DNA of 64,000 bases. Origin: Hominifimenecus microfluidus. Its GTDB lineage: Bacteria > Bacillota > Clostridia > Lachnospirales > Lachnospiraceae. Under the pieces are notes generated by a model. The model ran no database searches. It was not told the DNA's origin and saw only the letters and a program-made list of their open reading frames with translations. The translations under genes were made by a program, and so were the position numbers. Location of the stretch: NCBI GenBank assembly GCA_020687485.1, contig JAJEQR010000016.1:1-64000 (forward strand), written 5' to 3'. Below are positions 1 through 7,614 of the stretch, piece by piece (position 1 is the stretch's first letter; every line of letters starts with the position of its first letter).

Positions 1-7
1 CAACGTC

Positions 8-376
8 GTCGGCTCCCGCAAGGGAGCCGTGAGTTGAAACCCAAGGCGTCCGGATTATTCCGGGCGCCGCTTAAGTCGGCTCCCGCAAGGGAGCCGTGAG
101 TTGAAACACTATATAGGCAAGACTGCGATCATCTACCCATAGTCGGCTCCCGCAAGGGAGCCGTGAGTTGAAACATTTTTTCGATCCCACGACGGAACCG
201 GAGCTTTGGGTCGGCTCCCGCAAGGGAGCCGTGAGTTGAAACGCCTGACGCGGAACCTGTATGACCTGGCATACCTGTCGGCTCCCGCAAGGGAGCCGTG
301 AGTTGAAACATCTGAGAAAATTGCAAGGACATGCTCCTCTCTGGTCGGTTTCTGCAAGGAAATCGTGAATTGAAAT
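8..376 (+). CRISPR. CRISPR array, leader-distal end, type I-C-like repeats
   Basis: Six 33-nt repeats start at 8, 75, 142, 210, 277 and 344, separated by five spacers of 34, 34, 35, 34 and 34 nt (41-74, 108-141, 175-209, 243-276, 310-343). The first five repeats are identical. Each has a 7-bp stem GGCTCCC/GGGAGCC around a GCAA loop and ends in GTTGAAAC, as in type I-C repeats whose 3' end (GTGGATTGAAAT-like) becomes the crRNA 5' handle. The repeat 3' handle reads on the plus strand and the sixth repeat is degenerate, so transcription runs rightward and this is the old, trailer end. Bases 1-7 are probably the end of another spacer, so the array continues left. No cas gene lies in the window; the I-C assignment is inferred from the repeat alone. 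Confidence 0.95.
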
Positions 377-510
377 ACATTGAAGCTTGGAAAAGCAAAC
401 AATCTAAATAATTAGTTTCTCTTACAGAAGCCGCAAATCCAAGCAAAAGCAACACATATAAGCCACCTTCCACGCATAGTTTGTAAAAATAATATGCGCG
501 GGAGAATAAT
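377..510. other. CRISPR trailer flank / spoIIID upstream region
   Basis: A+T-rich stretch with no plausible gene. A GCTTGGA/TCCAAGC inverted pair is present near 385 and 440, but no T-run follows. No convincing sigma-A promoter was seen. spoIIID is usually sigma-E dependent, and no clear sigma-E site could be assigned by eye. Confidence 0.5.
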
Positions 511-789
511 GTGAAGGATTACATCGAGGAACGTGCAGTGTCAATCGCAGACTATATCATAGAGACCAACGCAACCGTGCGGCAGGCTGCCAAAAAATTT
601 TCGGTGTCTAAATCGACTGTTCATAAGGATGTAGCGGATCGCCTGCCGCACATTAATCCGTCGCTGGCCTCGCAGGTGCGGCATGTACTGGATGTCAATA
701 AGTCGGAGCGGCATATTCGTGGAGGAATGGCTACAAGAGAAAAATATCAGCATCTGATGCAGGAATGTAACAAGGTGCCGAACATGTAA
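511..789 (+). CDS. spoIIID: Sporulation transcriptional regulator SpoIIID
   Basis: SpoIIID is a small DNA-binding protein that switches gene expression in the mother cell between the sigma-E and sigma-K stages of sporulation. The 92-residue product matches the family in length and along its whole sequence: an N-terminal DYIEERAVSIADYI segment, a helix-turn-helix containing FSVSKSTVHKDV (about residues 28-42), then RLPHINPSLASQV and a basic RHIRGG motif. The start is GTG at 511, preceded by GGGAG at 500-504; an overlapping ATG at 509 is out of frame. A strong terminator follows at 851-885. As in Bacillus, an MreB-type gene lies just downstream, although another gene sits between them here. Confidence 0.95.
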   Translation: MKDYIEERAVSIADYIIETNATVRQAAKKFSVSKSTVHKDVADRLPHINPSLASQVRHVLDVNKSERHIRGGMATREKYQHLMQECNKVPNM

Positions 790-850
790 TTATGGATAGA
801 CAAGCAGAAACATATAACTGAAATTACCAGTAAAATTAAAATTACAAGCA

Positions 851-885
851 AAACCCGGCAGTGCAGCAGATACCGCCGGGTTTTT
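851..885 (+). terminator. Terminator after spoIIID
   Basis: Stem CCCGGC (854-859) with GCCGGG (875-880), flanked by AAA and followed by five T residues. Confidence 0.85.
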
Positions 886-894
886 GACAGAGGA

Positions 895-923
895 TTGACA
901 GTAAAACAGGAAATTATTATAAT
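895..923 (+). promoter_or_regulatory. Consensus sigma-A promoter for the 995-2146 gene
   Basis: Perfect TTGACA (895-900), 17-bp spacer and perfect TATAAT (918-923). Confidence 0.85.
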
Positions 924-994
924 TGATAGACACATCGGCATATGGATTGTATAACGATGAATCGTAATAATAAAAGCTACGAAAGGATGATGAT

Positions 995-2146
995 ATGTAT
1001 TCTTACACCTGGCTGCAATGGCTCTTGTTCTTCTATCTGTATTGTTTCTTTGGATGGGTTTGGGAGAGCTGTTATGTTTCCGCAAAGAAGCATCATTGGG
1101 TAAACAGAGGCTTCCTTCACCTTCCTCTGCTGCCGATCTATGGCAGTGGTGCAATCGTAGTGCTGTTTGTATCCCTTCCCATTCGAGACAATCCCGTCCT
1201 GGTTTATTTCGCAGGTGCGGCAGCGGCAACAGTCCTGGAACTGGTAGTTGGCCTGGCGATGGAGCAGCTGTTCAAGGTTAAATATTGGGATTACAGCAAT
1301 CAAAAGTTTAATTATAAAGGCGTAATTTGCTTATCCTCTACGTTGTTCTGGGGTGTGCTTTCGGTATTCCTCATGGAGGTAGCGCAAAAGCCAATCGAGC
1401 GGGCAGTTCTTTCCCTGTCAACGCCTTTACTGGCAGCTATCGTATCCGTAATTAGCGTAGCATTTATCTACGATACGGTTATTTCCACGAAGGCGGCTCT
1501 GGATCTGGCCAAGGTACTGACCAGTATCGAGCAGGCGAAGAAAGCGATGGCTGAGGAACTTCGGAATATGGAGGAGAAGGCTGCCGCGTATATGGATGAG
1601 GCAAAAGAAAATTTGGAAGTCCGCATGGACGAAGCAAAAGAAAACTTTGCAGTTCGCATGGATGAAGCCAGGGAAAACCTTGCAGTCCGTATGGATGAAG
1701 CCAGGGAGAATATCGGAGCCCGTGTAGATGAAGCCAGGGAAAATCGGGCGATCCGCAGAGAACAATCCCTGGAAGAGCGGGAGGTTCGCAGAGCGAATAT
1801 AGCGGCACGTATGGATGAGGCGAAAGAAAATATTGCAATCCGTGTAGATGAAGCCAGAGAGAATCTTGCAACCCGTATGGATGGTGCCAGGGAAAATATG
1901 GCAGTACGCAAGGAACTTTCCAGAGAAGAACGTGAAGCCCGCAGGGAAGCGGCCCGTCAGTACATGGAGGAGTACCAACAGAAGAAGGTGGCATTCCTTT
2001 CCGCTCAGCAGGAGCGTCTGGATGCTCTTATGGAGAAGGCGTACAAGGTATCAAAGGGTGCGGCAAAGCGAAATCCCGGCATGAGCAGCCGATGGTTTGG
2101 CGATAGCATCCAGCGACTGCGTGACCGCAGTGTCCGTAAAAAATAG
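995..2146 (+). CDS. ABC_trans_CmpB-type membrane protein with hendecad-repeat tail
   Basis: Residues 1-165 hold several hydrophobic segments and resemble the putative ABC transporter permease family PF06541 (FYLYCFFGWVWES near the N-terminus, then GFLHLPLLPIYG and WDYS). The molecular function of that family is not established. The C-terminal part is unusual. From about residue 200 to 316 it consists of 11-residue units such as MDEARENLAVR: six in a row (200-265), one 7-residue unit (266-272), then four more (273-316), followed by a basic helical end. This predicts a long charged, probably coiled-coil or membrane-surface helix in the cytoplasm. The gene has its own consensus promoter and GAAAGGA before the ATG. 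It lies between spoIIID and the actin homologue. The family call rests on the N-terminal half; the role of the tail is unknown. Confidence 0.75.
   Translation: MYSYTWLQWLLFFYLYCFFGWVWESCYVSAKKHHWVNRGFLHLPLLPIYGSGAIVVLFVSLPIRDNPVLVYFAGAAAATVLELVVGLAMEQLFKVKYWDYSNQKFNYKGVICLSSTLFWGVLSVFLMEVAQKPIERAVLSLSTPLLAAIVSVISVAFIYDTVISTKAALDLAKVLTSIEQAKKAMAEELRNMEEKAAAYMDEAKENLEVRMDEAKENFAVRMDEARENLAVRMDEARENIGARVDEARENRAIRREQSLEEREVRRANIAARMDEAKENIAIRVDEARENLATRMDGARENMAVRKELSREEREARREAARQYMEEYQQKKVAFLSAQQERLDALMEKAYKVSKGAAKRNPGMSSRWFGDSIQRLRDRSVRKK
1592..1942 (+). repeat. 33-bp coding tandem repeat (11-residue units)
   Basis: Ten 33-bp units encode variants of M/V-D-E-A-R/K-E-N-x-x-x-R, with one 21-bp (7-residue) unit at about 1790-1810. 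The units differ at both DNA and protein level, so the array is not a recent expansion. Confidence 0.9.
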
Positions 2147-2247
2147 GCAATCCAATAAAAAAGAAGTAAAAGGAAAGTGCGGGCAGAAAATTTGATGAAT
2201 TCGATGTTGCAAGAAACCTTAAAAAAATATGAAGTCACAAAAACCCA

Positions 2248-2275
2248 TTGAAAAAACGTGGATTTTGTATATAAT
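2248..2275 (+). promoter_or_regulatory. Sigma-A promoter for mbl
   Basis: TTGAAA (2248-2253), 16-bp spacer, TATAAT (2270-2275), giving a leader of about 105 nt before the ATG. Confidence 0.7.
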
Positions 2276-2386
2276 AACATAAGTAAAGCTATGTCAATAG
2301 ACCAATAGACCAATTAGATAAATCAGTAACATCTGATTTTTACAGAGAATGGCAGCGGATGCTGCTGTATAGGAGGAACTACATTT

Positions 2387-3388
2387 ATGCTTTCCTACGA
2401 TATCGGTATCGATCTGGGAACTGCCAGCATTCTGGTATATATTAAAGGCAAGGGAATTGTCCTGAAGGAGCCCTCGGTAGTAGCATTCGACAGAGATACG
2501 AATGAGATCAAGGAGATCGGTGAGGAGGCCCGCAAGATGATCGGCCGTACTCCCGGTAATATTGTTGCAATCCGCCCGCTGCGTCAGGGCGTAATCTCGG
2601 ATTATGACATCACAGAGAAGATGCTGAAGTACTTCATCAAGAAGGCCATGGGTAAGAAGACGCTTCGCAAGCCCAGAATCAGTGTCTGCATTCCCAGCGG
2701 TGCGACCGAGGTTGAGAAGAAGGCCGTTGAGGACGCGACCTATCAGGCAGGCGCGCGCGAAGTAAGCATCATCGAGGAGCCGGTAGCGGCAGCGATCGGC
2801 GCGGGCATCGACATCTCCAAGGCCTGCGGCAACATGATCGTTGATATCGGCGGCGGTACATCGGACGTTGCCGTTATTTCCCTGGGCGGTACGGTAGTCA
2901 GCACTTCGGTTAAGATTGCCGGTGATGACTTTGATGAGGCGATTGTTCGCTATATGAGAAAGAAGCACAACCTGCTGATCGGTGAGCGTACTGCAGAGGA
3001 GATCAAGATCGCGATCGGAAGCGCATATCCGCGTCCCGAGATGACGACGATGGATGTTCGCGGCCGTAACCTGGTAACAGGTCTGCCGAAGACGATGACC
3101 GTTACTTCGGATGAGATGATGGACGCACTGAAGGAACCTGCGATGCACATCGTAGAGGCGGTTCACAATGTACTGGAGCGTACTCCTCCGGAACTGGCGG
3201 CGGATGTCTATGAGCGCGGTATTGTGATGACCGGCGGCGGCAGCCTGCTTCGCGGTCTGGACGAGCTGATCGAGGAGAAGACCGGTATCAATACCATGGT
3301 GGCAGAGGACGCCATGACGGTAGTAGCAACCGGTACCGGCAAGTTCATTGAGTTCATCCATGACAAAAAGAAGGACGAGTACAAGTAA
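2387..3388 (+). CDS. mbl: MreB/Mbl family rod-shape actin homologue
   Basis: Bacterial actin that polymerises under the membrane and guides the elongation machinery. The 333-residue length and ATPase-fold motifs are typical: phosphate 1 GIDLGTA near residue 7, connecting segment with IPSGATEVEKKA, phosphate 2 DIGGGTSDVAV (about 157-167), and adenosine motif VMTGGGSLLRGLD (about 280-292). AGGAGG at 2371-2376 supports the start. Proximity to spoIIID suggests the Mbl paralogue, since spoIIID-mbl linkage is known in Bacillus. No mreC or mreD follows, which also fits Mbl. The exact paralogue could not be proven from sequence alone. A terminator at 3481-3507 ends the unit. Confidence 0.9.
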   Translation: MLSYDIGIDLGTASILVYIKGKGIVLKEPSVVAFDRDTNEIKEIGEEARKMIGRTPGNIVAIRPLRQGVISDYDITEKMLKYFIKKAMGKKTLRKPRISVCIPSGATEVEKKAVEDATYQAGAREVSIIEEPVAAAIGAGIDISKACGNMIVDIGGGTSDVAVISLGGTVVSTSVKIAGDDFDEAIVRYMRKKHNLLIGERTAEEIKIAIGSAYPRPEMTTMDVRGRNLVTGLPKTMTVTSDEMMDALKEPAMHIVEAVHNVLERTPPELAADVYERGIVMTGGGSLLRGLDELIEEKTGINTMVAEDAMTVVATGTGKFIEFIHDKKKDEYK

Positions 3389-3480
3389 AGCAACGATTAT
3401 AACAGATGTCATATATCCTGCGGACCGGAATCGCAGGATGAAAGGATATCTGATCATGAAATCCAGAGAGGAACGGAGAG

Positions 3481-3507
3481 AAGGGGCGGTAGAACGCCCC
3501 TTTCTTT
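3481..3507 (+). terminator. Terminator after mbl
   Basis: AAGGGGCG (3481-3488) pairs with CGCCCCTT (3495-3502) over a 6-nt loop and is followed by T-rich TTTCTTT. A second hairpin (ATCCTGCG/CGCAGGAT) lies about 60 bp upstream. Confidence 0.8.
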
Positions 3508-3518
3508 ATAGGTAGGAT

Positions 3519-5765
3519 ATGGCAGTACTAACCGGATATGTAGAGCATATTATTTACCGGAATGAGGAGAATGGTTATACCGTGCTGGAGCTGGCGGCGG
3601 ACAGCGGTTCCTTTACGTTGGTCGGTACGATGCCGATGGTGAGCGAGGGCGAGCCGTTGGAGGCCGAGGGCGAATTTACGACGCACGCGGTATACGGCGA
3701 GCAGCTGATTGTGAGCCGCTACGAGGTGACAGCTCCGCAGGATGTGGTCTCCATCGAGCGCTACCTCGGTTCCGGTGCGGTGAAGGGGATCGGACCTTCG
3801 CTGGCTGCCAGGATCGTAAAGAAGTTCAAGCGAGATACCATGCGGATCATTGATGAGGAACCGGAGCGGTTGGCAGAGGTTCGCGGAATCAGTGAGAATG
3901 GCGCCAGGCAGATTGCGGCGCAGGTGGCGGAGAAGCGGGATCTGCGTCAGGCCATGCTTTTTCTGCAACAGTACGGCATTTCCCTGAATCTGGCTGTGAA
4001 AATCTATGAGGCATACGGGCCGCAGATCTATACAATTCTTCAGAGCAACCCTTACAAGATGGCGGATGATATTCCGGGCGTGGGCTTTCGTGTGGCGGAC
4101 GAGATCGCGAAGAAAGCCGGGATTCATTCGGATTCGGATTTCCGGATACGCAGCGGGATTTACTATACGCTGATGCGCGGCGTCCAGGCCGGGCATGTCT
4201 ATCTGCCGCAGGAGGTGCTGCTGCGGAATGCGTCGAAGTTACTGGGTGTACCGCAGGAAGCGATGGAGAAGCACATCATGGATCTGGTGCTGGATAAGCG
4301 ACTGGTCGTGAAGGAGCGGGACGGGGAGCCGATCGTTTATGCGGCGACGTATTACTATATGGAGCTGAACACGGCGAAGATGCTGACGGATCTGGATGTG
4401 GCTTATCCGATGGACACGAAGCAGATGGAGGACTGGCTGCGCCGGATCGAGGCGGAGGAGAAGCTGGAGTTGGATGTCCGACAGCGAGAAGCGGTTGCGG
4501 AGGCGATCGGCCGGGGAGTTACGGTGATTACGGGAGGTCCGGGCACTGGTAAGACAACCACGATCAACACAATTCTCCGCTATTTTGAGATGGAGGGGCT
4601 GCAGATCGAGTTGGCGGCTCCGACCGGCCGGGCGGCGAAGCGCATGACGGAGGCGACCGGCTATGAAGCTCGCACCATCCATCGGATGCTGGAATTTATG
4701 GGGACTCCGGGCGAGGAGGAGCATGGTGACGGTGTTCATTTCGAGCGGAACGAGAATCACCCGCTGGATGCGGACGTCGTGGTAATCGATGAGATGTCTA
4801 TGGTGGATATTTACCTGATGTACGCGCTATTGAAGGCAGTTCCGGTGGGTGCACGCCTGATTCTGGTGGGCGATGCGAATCAGCTGCCCAGCGTCGGGCC
4901 AGGAAATGTTCTGCGCGATATCATTTCCTCCGGGCAGTTCCATGTTGTGAAGCTGACGCACATTTTCCGCCAGTCGGAGGCCAGCGATATCGTGATGAAC
5001 GCGCACCGGATTCACTCGGGAGAGTCCATCGACTACGGGAAGAAGAGTAAGGATTTCCTCTTTGTGCGGCGGCAGGACGCGAACAGCATCATCAATGCGA
5101 CGATTACACTGGTGAAGGAGAAGCTTCCGCCCTATGTCCACGCGAAGATATTCGATGTACAGGTGATGACGCCGATGCGCAAAGGGGTTCTTGGTGTGGA
5201 GAACCTGAACAAGATCCTGCAAGAGTATTTGAATCCACCGTCGGACAAGAAGAAGGAGCATACCTCCCCACATGGAATCCTGCGTGAGGGTGATAAAGTT
5301 ATGCAGATCAGGAATAATTATCAGGCGGAATGGGAGATTGTGAACCGCTACGGCATCCCGAAGGAGAAGGGAACGGGGGTGTTCAACGGCGATATGGGTT
5401 TCGTGAAGGAACTGAACCTTTTCTCAGAGGAGATTCTGGTGGAGTTCGATGAAGGAAAGCAGGTGCGCTATCCGTTCCGGCAAGCGGATGAGCTGGAGCT
5501 GGCCTATGCGATTACGGTACATAAGTCGCAAGGCAGCGAGTATCCGGCGGTTGTGATTCCGGTGCTGACGGGTCCGCGCATGCTGATGAACCGGAACCTG
5601 ATCTATACGGCAGTGACCCGCGCCAGAAAGTGCGTATGCATCGTCGGCGTTCCGGAAGCCTTTCAGGCGATGGTGGACAACGCGGAGGAGCAGAAGCGGT
5701 ATTCAGGGCTGAATGCCTGTCTGGAGGAGATGGCGCAATGGAAAGAAAATATGGAGAATCTCTGA
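3519..5765 (+). CDS. recD2: SF1B DNA helicase, RecD-like (RecD2)
   Basis: ATP-dependent 5'-3' DNA helicase of the RecD2/TraA-like family, which acts in DNA repair without RecBC. The 748-residue protein has an N-terminal OB-like domain (residues 1-80), helix-hairpin-helix repeats (KGIGPSLAARIV, VRGISENGARQI), Walker A GGPGTGKTTT at 339-348, Walker B VVIDEMSMVD (about 426-435), motif III VGDANQLPSVGPG, and the C-terminal motif AYAITVHKSQGSEYP of the UvrD-C2-like domain. Length is usual for the family. The end overlaps the start of the ComF-like gene by 28 nt, so the two are translated from one transcript. Confidence 0.93.
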   Translation: MAVLTGYVEHIIYRNEENGYTVLELAADSGSFTLVGTMPMVSEGEPLEAEGEFTTHAVYGEQLIVSRYEVTAPQDVVSIERYLGSGAVKGIGPSLAARIVKKFKRDTMRIIDEEPERLAEVRGISENGARQIAAQVAEKRDLRQAMLFLQQYGISLNLAVKIYEAYGPQIYTILQSNPYKMADDIPGVGFRVADEIAKKAGIHSDSDFRIRSGIYYTLMRGVQAGHVYLPQEVLLRNASKLLGVPQEAMEKHIMDLVLDKRLVVKERDGEPIVYAATYYYMELNTAKMLTDLDVAYPMDTKQMEDWLRRIEAEEKLELDVRQREAVAEAIGRGVTVITGGPGTGKTTTINTILRYFEMEGLQIELAAPTGRAAKRMTEATGYEARTIHRMLEFMGTPGEEEHGDGVHFERNENHPLDADVVVIDEMSMVDIYLMYALLKAVPVGARLILVGDANQLPSVGPGNVLRDIISSGQFHVVKLTHIFRQSEASDIVMNAHRIHSGESIDYGKKSKDFLFVRRQDANSIINATITLVKEKLPPYVHAKIFDVQVMTPMRKGVLGVENLNKILQEYLNPPSDKKKEHTSPHGILREGDKVMQIRNNYQAEWEIVNRYGIPKEKGTGVFNGDMGFVKELNLFSEEILVEFDEGKQVRYPFRQADELELAYAITVHKSQGSEYPAVVIPVLTGPRMLMNRNLIYTAVTRARKCVCIVGVPEAFQAMVDNAEEQKRYSGLNACLEEMAQWKENMENL

Positions 5766-6460
5766 TTAGTCTGTTGTATCCGCGCCGCTGCCCGGCCTGT
5801 CACGATATTGTAAGTAAAAGGGGGGAGTGGATCTGCCCGGAGTGCCGGGACGATTTTTCTTTTACGCGCTCTCCGGTGTGCATGAAATGCGGGCAGGAAC
5901 TGGATGCGGAGGAACAGGAACTTTGCTATGACTGCAGCCGGGGGCATCGGGATTTCGAGCAGTCCACGGCGCTGATCAATTACGACAGCACAGCGGCGGC
6001 TTCCATGGCGAAGTTCAAGTACGGCGGCCGCAGAGAGTACGCGGATTACTATATATCGGAGCTTGTGAAGCGAAAAGGGGCTCTGATTGCCGGATGGCGG
6101 CCGCAGCTGATTATTCCAGTGCCGGTACATAAGAGCAGGCGGCGGGAACGCGGCTATAATCAGGCAGAAGAGCTGGCCGTGCGCCTGGGGAAGGCGCTGC
6201 ATCTCCCGGTGAGGTCGGATCTCCTGGTGAGGGAGAAGAAGACGATTGCGCAGAAAGAGCTGGGCCCGGCGGCGCGCCAGCATAACCTGGAACAGGCACT
6301 TCGCGTGAAGCAGCCGCTGACCGGGCTGAAGAGGGTTCTGGTAGTGGACGATATCTATACGACGGGAAGTACACTACAGGCGTGTACCCGCGCTCTGCAG
6401 GCAGCCGGAGCGGAGAAAGTGTACGGCTGTGTGATCTGTATCGGGCGCGGCCCGTCATAA
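5738..6460 (+). CDS. ComF family protein (phosphoribosyltransferase fold)
   Basis: 240 residues with an N-terminal double zinc-ribbon (CPAC near residue 17, CPEC, then CMKCGQE and CYDCS) and a C-terminal phosphoribosyltransferase domain with the PRPP-binding motif VLVVDDIYTTGST. ComF proteins take part in DNA uptake and single-strand DNA handling in competent bacteria; in Clostridia the role is unproven. The ATG at 5738 is chosen because GGAGGAG (5722-5728) precedes it; an upstream in-frame extension inside recD2 is unlikely. The overlap with recD2 suggests a joint DNA-processing job. Confidence 0.88.
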   Translation: MERKYGESLISLLYPRRCPACHDIVSKRGEWICPECRDDFSFTRSPVCMKCGQELDAEEQELCYDCSRGHRDFEQSTALINYDSTAAASMAKFKYGGRREYADYYISELVKRKGALIAGWRPQLIIPVPVHKSRRRERGYNQAEELAVRLGKALHLPVRSDLLVREKKTIAQKELGPAARQHNLEQALRVKQPLTGLKRVLVVDDIYTTGSTLQACTRALQAAGAEKVYGCVICIGRGPS

Positions 6461-6604
6461 GACTTCAGAAAATAGAATGGTTAATCAGAAGAGAAAAACG
6501 AAAAGCTGCATATAGAAAACAGAAATACAGAAGATAAAAAAGAAGCGATAAATAAGAAGCAGCAAGAAAAAAATAGTGAGAAAGAAATAGAAGGGAGAAT
6601 AACT
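6461..6604. other. Purine-rich intergenic stretch
   Basis: 144 bp without a gene. The plus strand is strongly A/G-rich from about 6470 to 6600. No hairpin or promoter was recognised beyond the GGGAG ribosome binding site before 6605. Confidence 0.5.
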
Positions 6605-7603
6605 ATGACTTATCTCGCAGATGAGAAGCGTTATGAGAAGATGGAATATCCGCGCTGCGGCCGGAGCGGCCTGTGCCTGCCGAAGGTTTCTCTTGGCTTC
6701 TGGCACAATTTCGGAGATAACTGCAGCCGCGACAATATGAAGAAGCTGATGTTCACGGCGTTCGACCTTGGCATTACGCATTTTGACCTGGCGAATAACT
6801 ATGGCCCGGCTTACGGCGCGGCGGAAGCGAATGCCGGACGGATTCTGAAGGAGGATTTCGCGGCTTACCGGGATGAGTTGATTATCAGCACGAAGGCTGG
6901 TTACGATATGTGGCCCGGCCCTTACGGGGATCATGGCAGCCGCAAGTACCTGCTGGCCAGCCTGGATCAGAGTCTGAAGCGTCTGGGACTGGACTATGTA
7001 GATATTTTCTATCATCATCGCATGGACCCGGATACGCCTCTGGAGGAGACGATGGGCGCTCTGGCGCAGGCGGTTATCAGTGGAAAGGCTCTCTATGTTG
7101 GACTCTCGAATTACGATGGCCCAACGATGGAGCGCGCGGCGAAGATTCTGGAGGAGCTGCACTGCCCCTTCGTGATCAACCAGAACAAGTACAGCATCCT
7201 GGTGCGCAATATTGAGCAGAATGGTCTGAAGGAGGCCAGCGTGAAGAACGGAAAGGGAATCATTGCCTTCAGTCCGCTGGCACAGGGCATGTTGACGGAT
7301 CATTACCTGAACGGAATCCCGGCAGACAGTCGTGCGGCGAAGGATGCCCGCTATCTGAAGCCGGAGTTTATTACGCCGGAGAAGGTGCAGGCGCTGCGTG
7401 CGCTGAATGCGATTGCGGAGGAACGCGGAGAGACACTGGCCCGTATGGCACTGAAGTGGGTGATGCGCGACGGTGCGGTGACGTCCGTGCTGGTGGGCGC
7501 TTCCCGTCCGGAGCAACTGATTGAGAACTGCCGCGCGTTCGAAGGCTCGCCTCTCGGCGAGGAGGAGCTTGTGCGCATTGATGCGGCGACTGCAGGCTTA
7601 TAG
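6605..7603 (+). CDS. Aldo/keto reductase, L-glyceraldehyde 3-phosphate reductase type
   Basis: NADPH-dependent aldehyde reductase of the AKR14/YghZ group, whose characterised members reduce L-glyceraldehyde 3-phosphate and methylglyoxal. The 332-residue TIM barrel shows the catalytic tetrad in context: Asp in FDLANNYG, Tyr in NNYGPAYG, Lys in ISTKAGYDMWPGPYG and His in IFYHHRMDP. The WPGPYGDHGSRKYL segment is distinctive for this subgroup. The gene is followed after 11 bp by the rRNA methyltransferase gene and is likely co-transcribed with it. The physiological substrate is inferred from the family only. Confidence 0.88.
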   Translation: MTYLADEKRYEKMEYPRCGRSGLCLPKVSLGFWHNFGDNCSRDNMKKLMFTAFDLGITHFDLANNYGPAYGAAEANAGRILKEDFAAYRDELIISTKAGYDMWPGPYGDHGSRKYLLASLDQSLKRLGLDYVDIFYHHRMDPDTPLEETMGALAQAVISGKALYVGLSNYDGPTMERAAKILEELHCPFVINQNKYSILVRNIEQNGLKEASVKNGKGIIAFSPLAQGMLTDHYLNGIPADSRAAKDARYLKPEFITPEKVQALRALNAIAEERGETLARMALKWVMRDGAVTSVLVGASRPEQLIENCRAFEGSPLGEEELVRIDAATAGL

Positions 7604-7614
7604 GAGGAATTTTT

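Noticed and set aside
129..473. Minus-strand open frames across the CRISPR array
   Set aside because: They translate the palindromic repeats (repeated FQLTAPLREPT-like units) and have no ribosome binding site.
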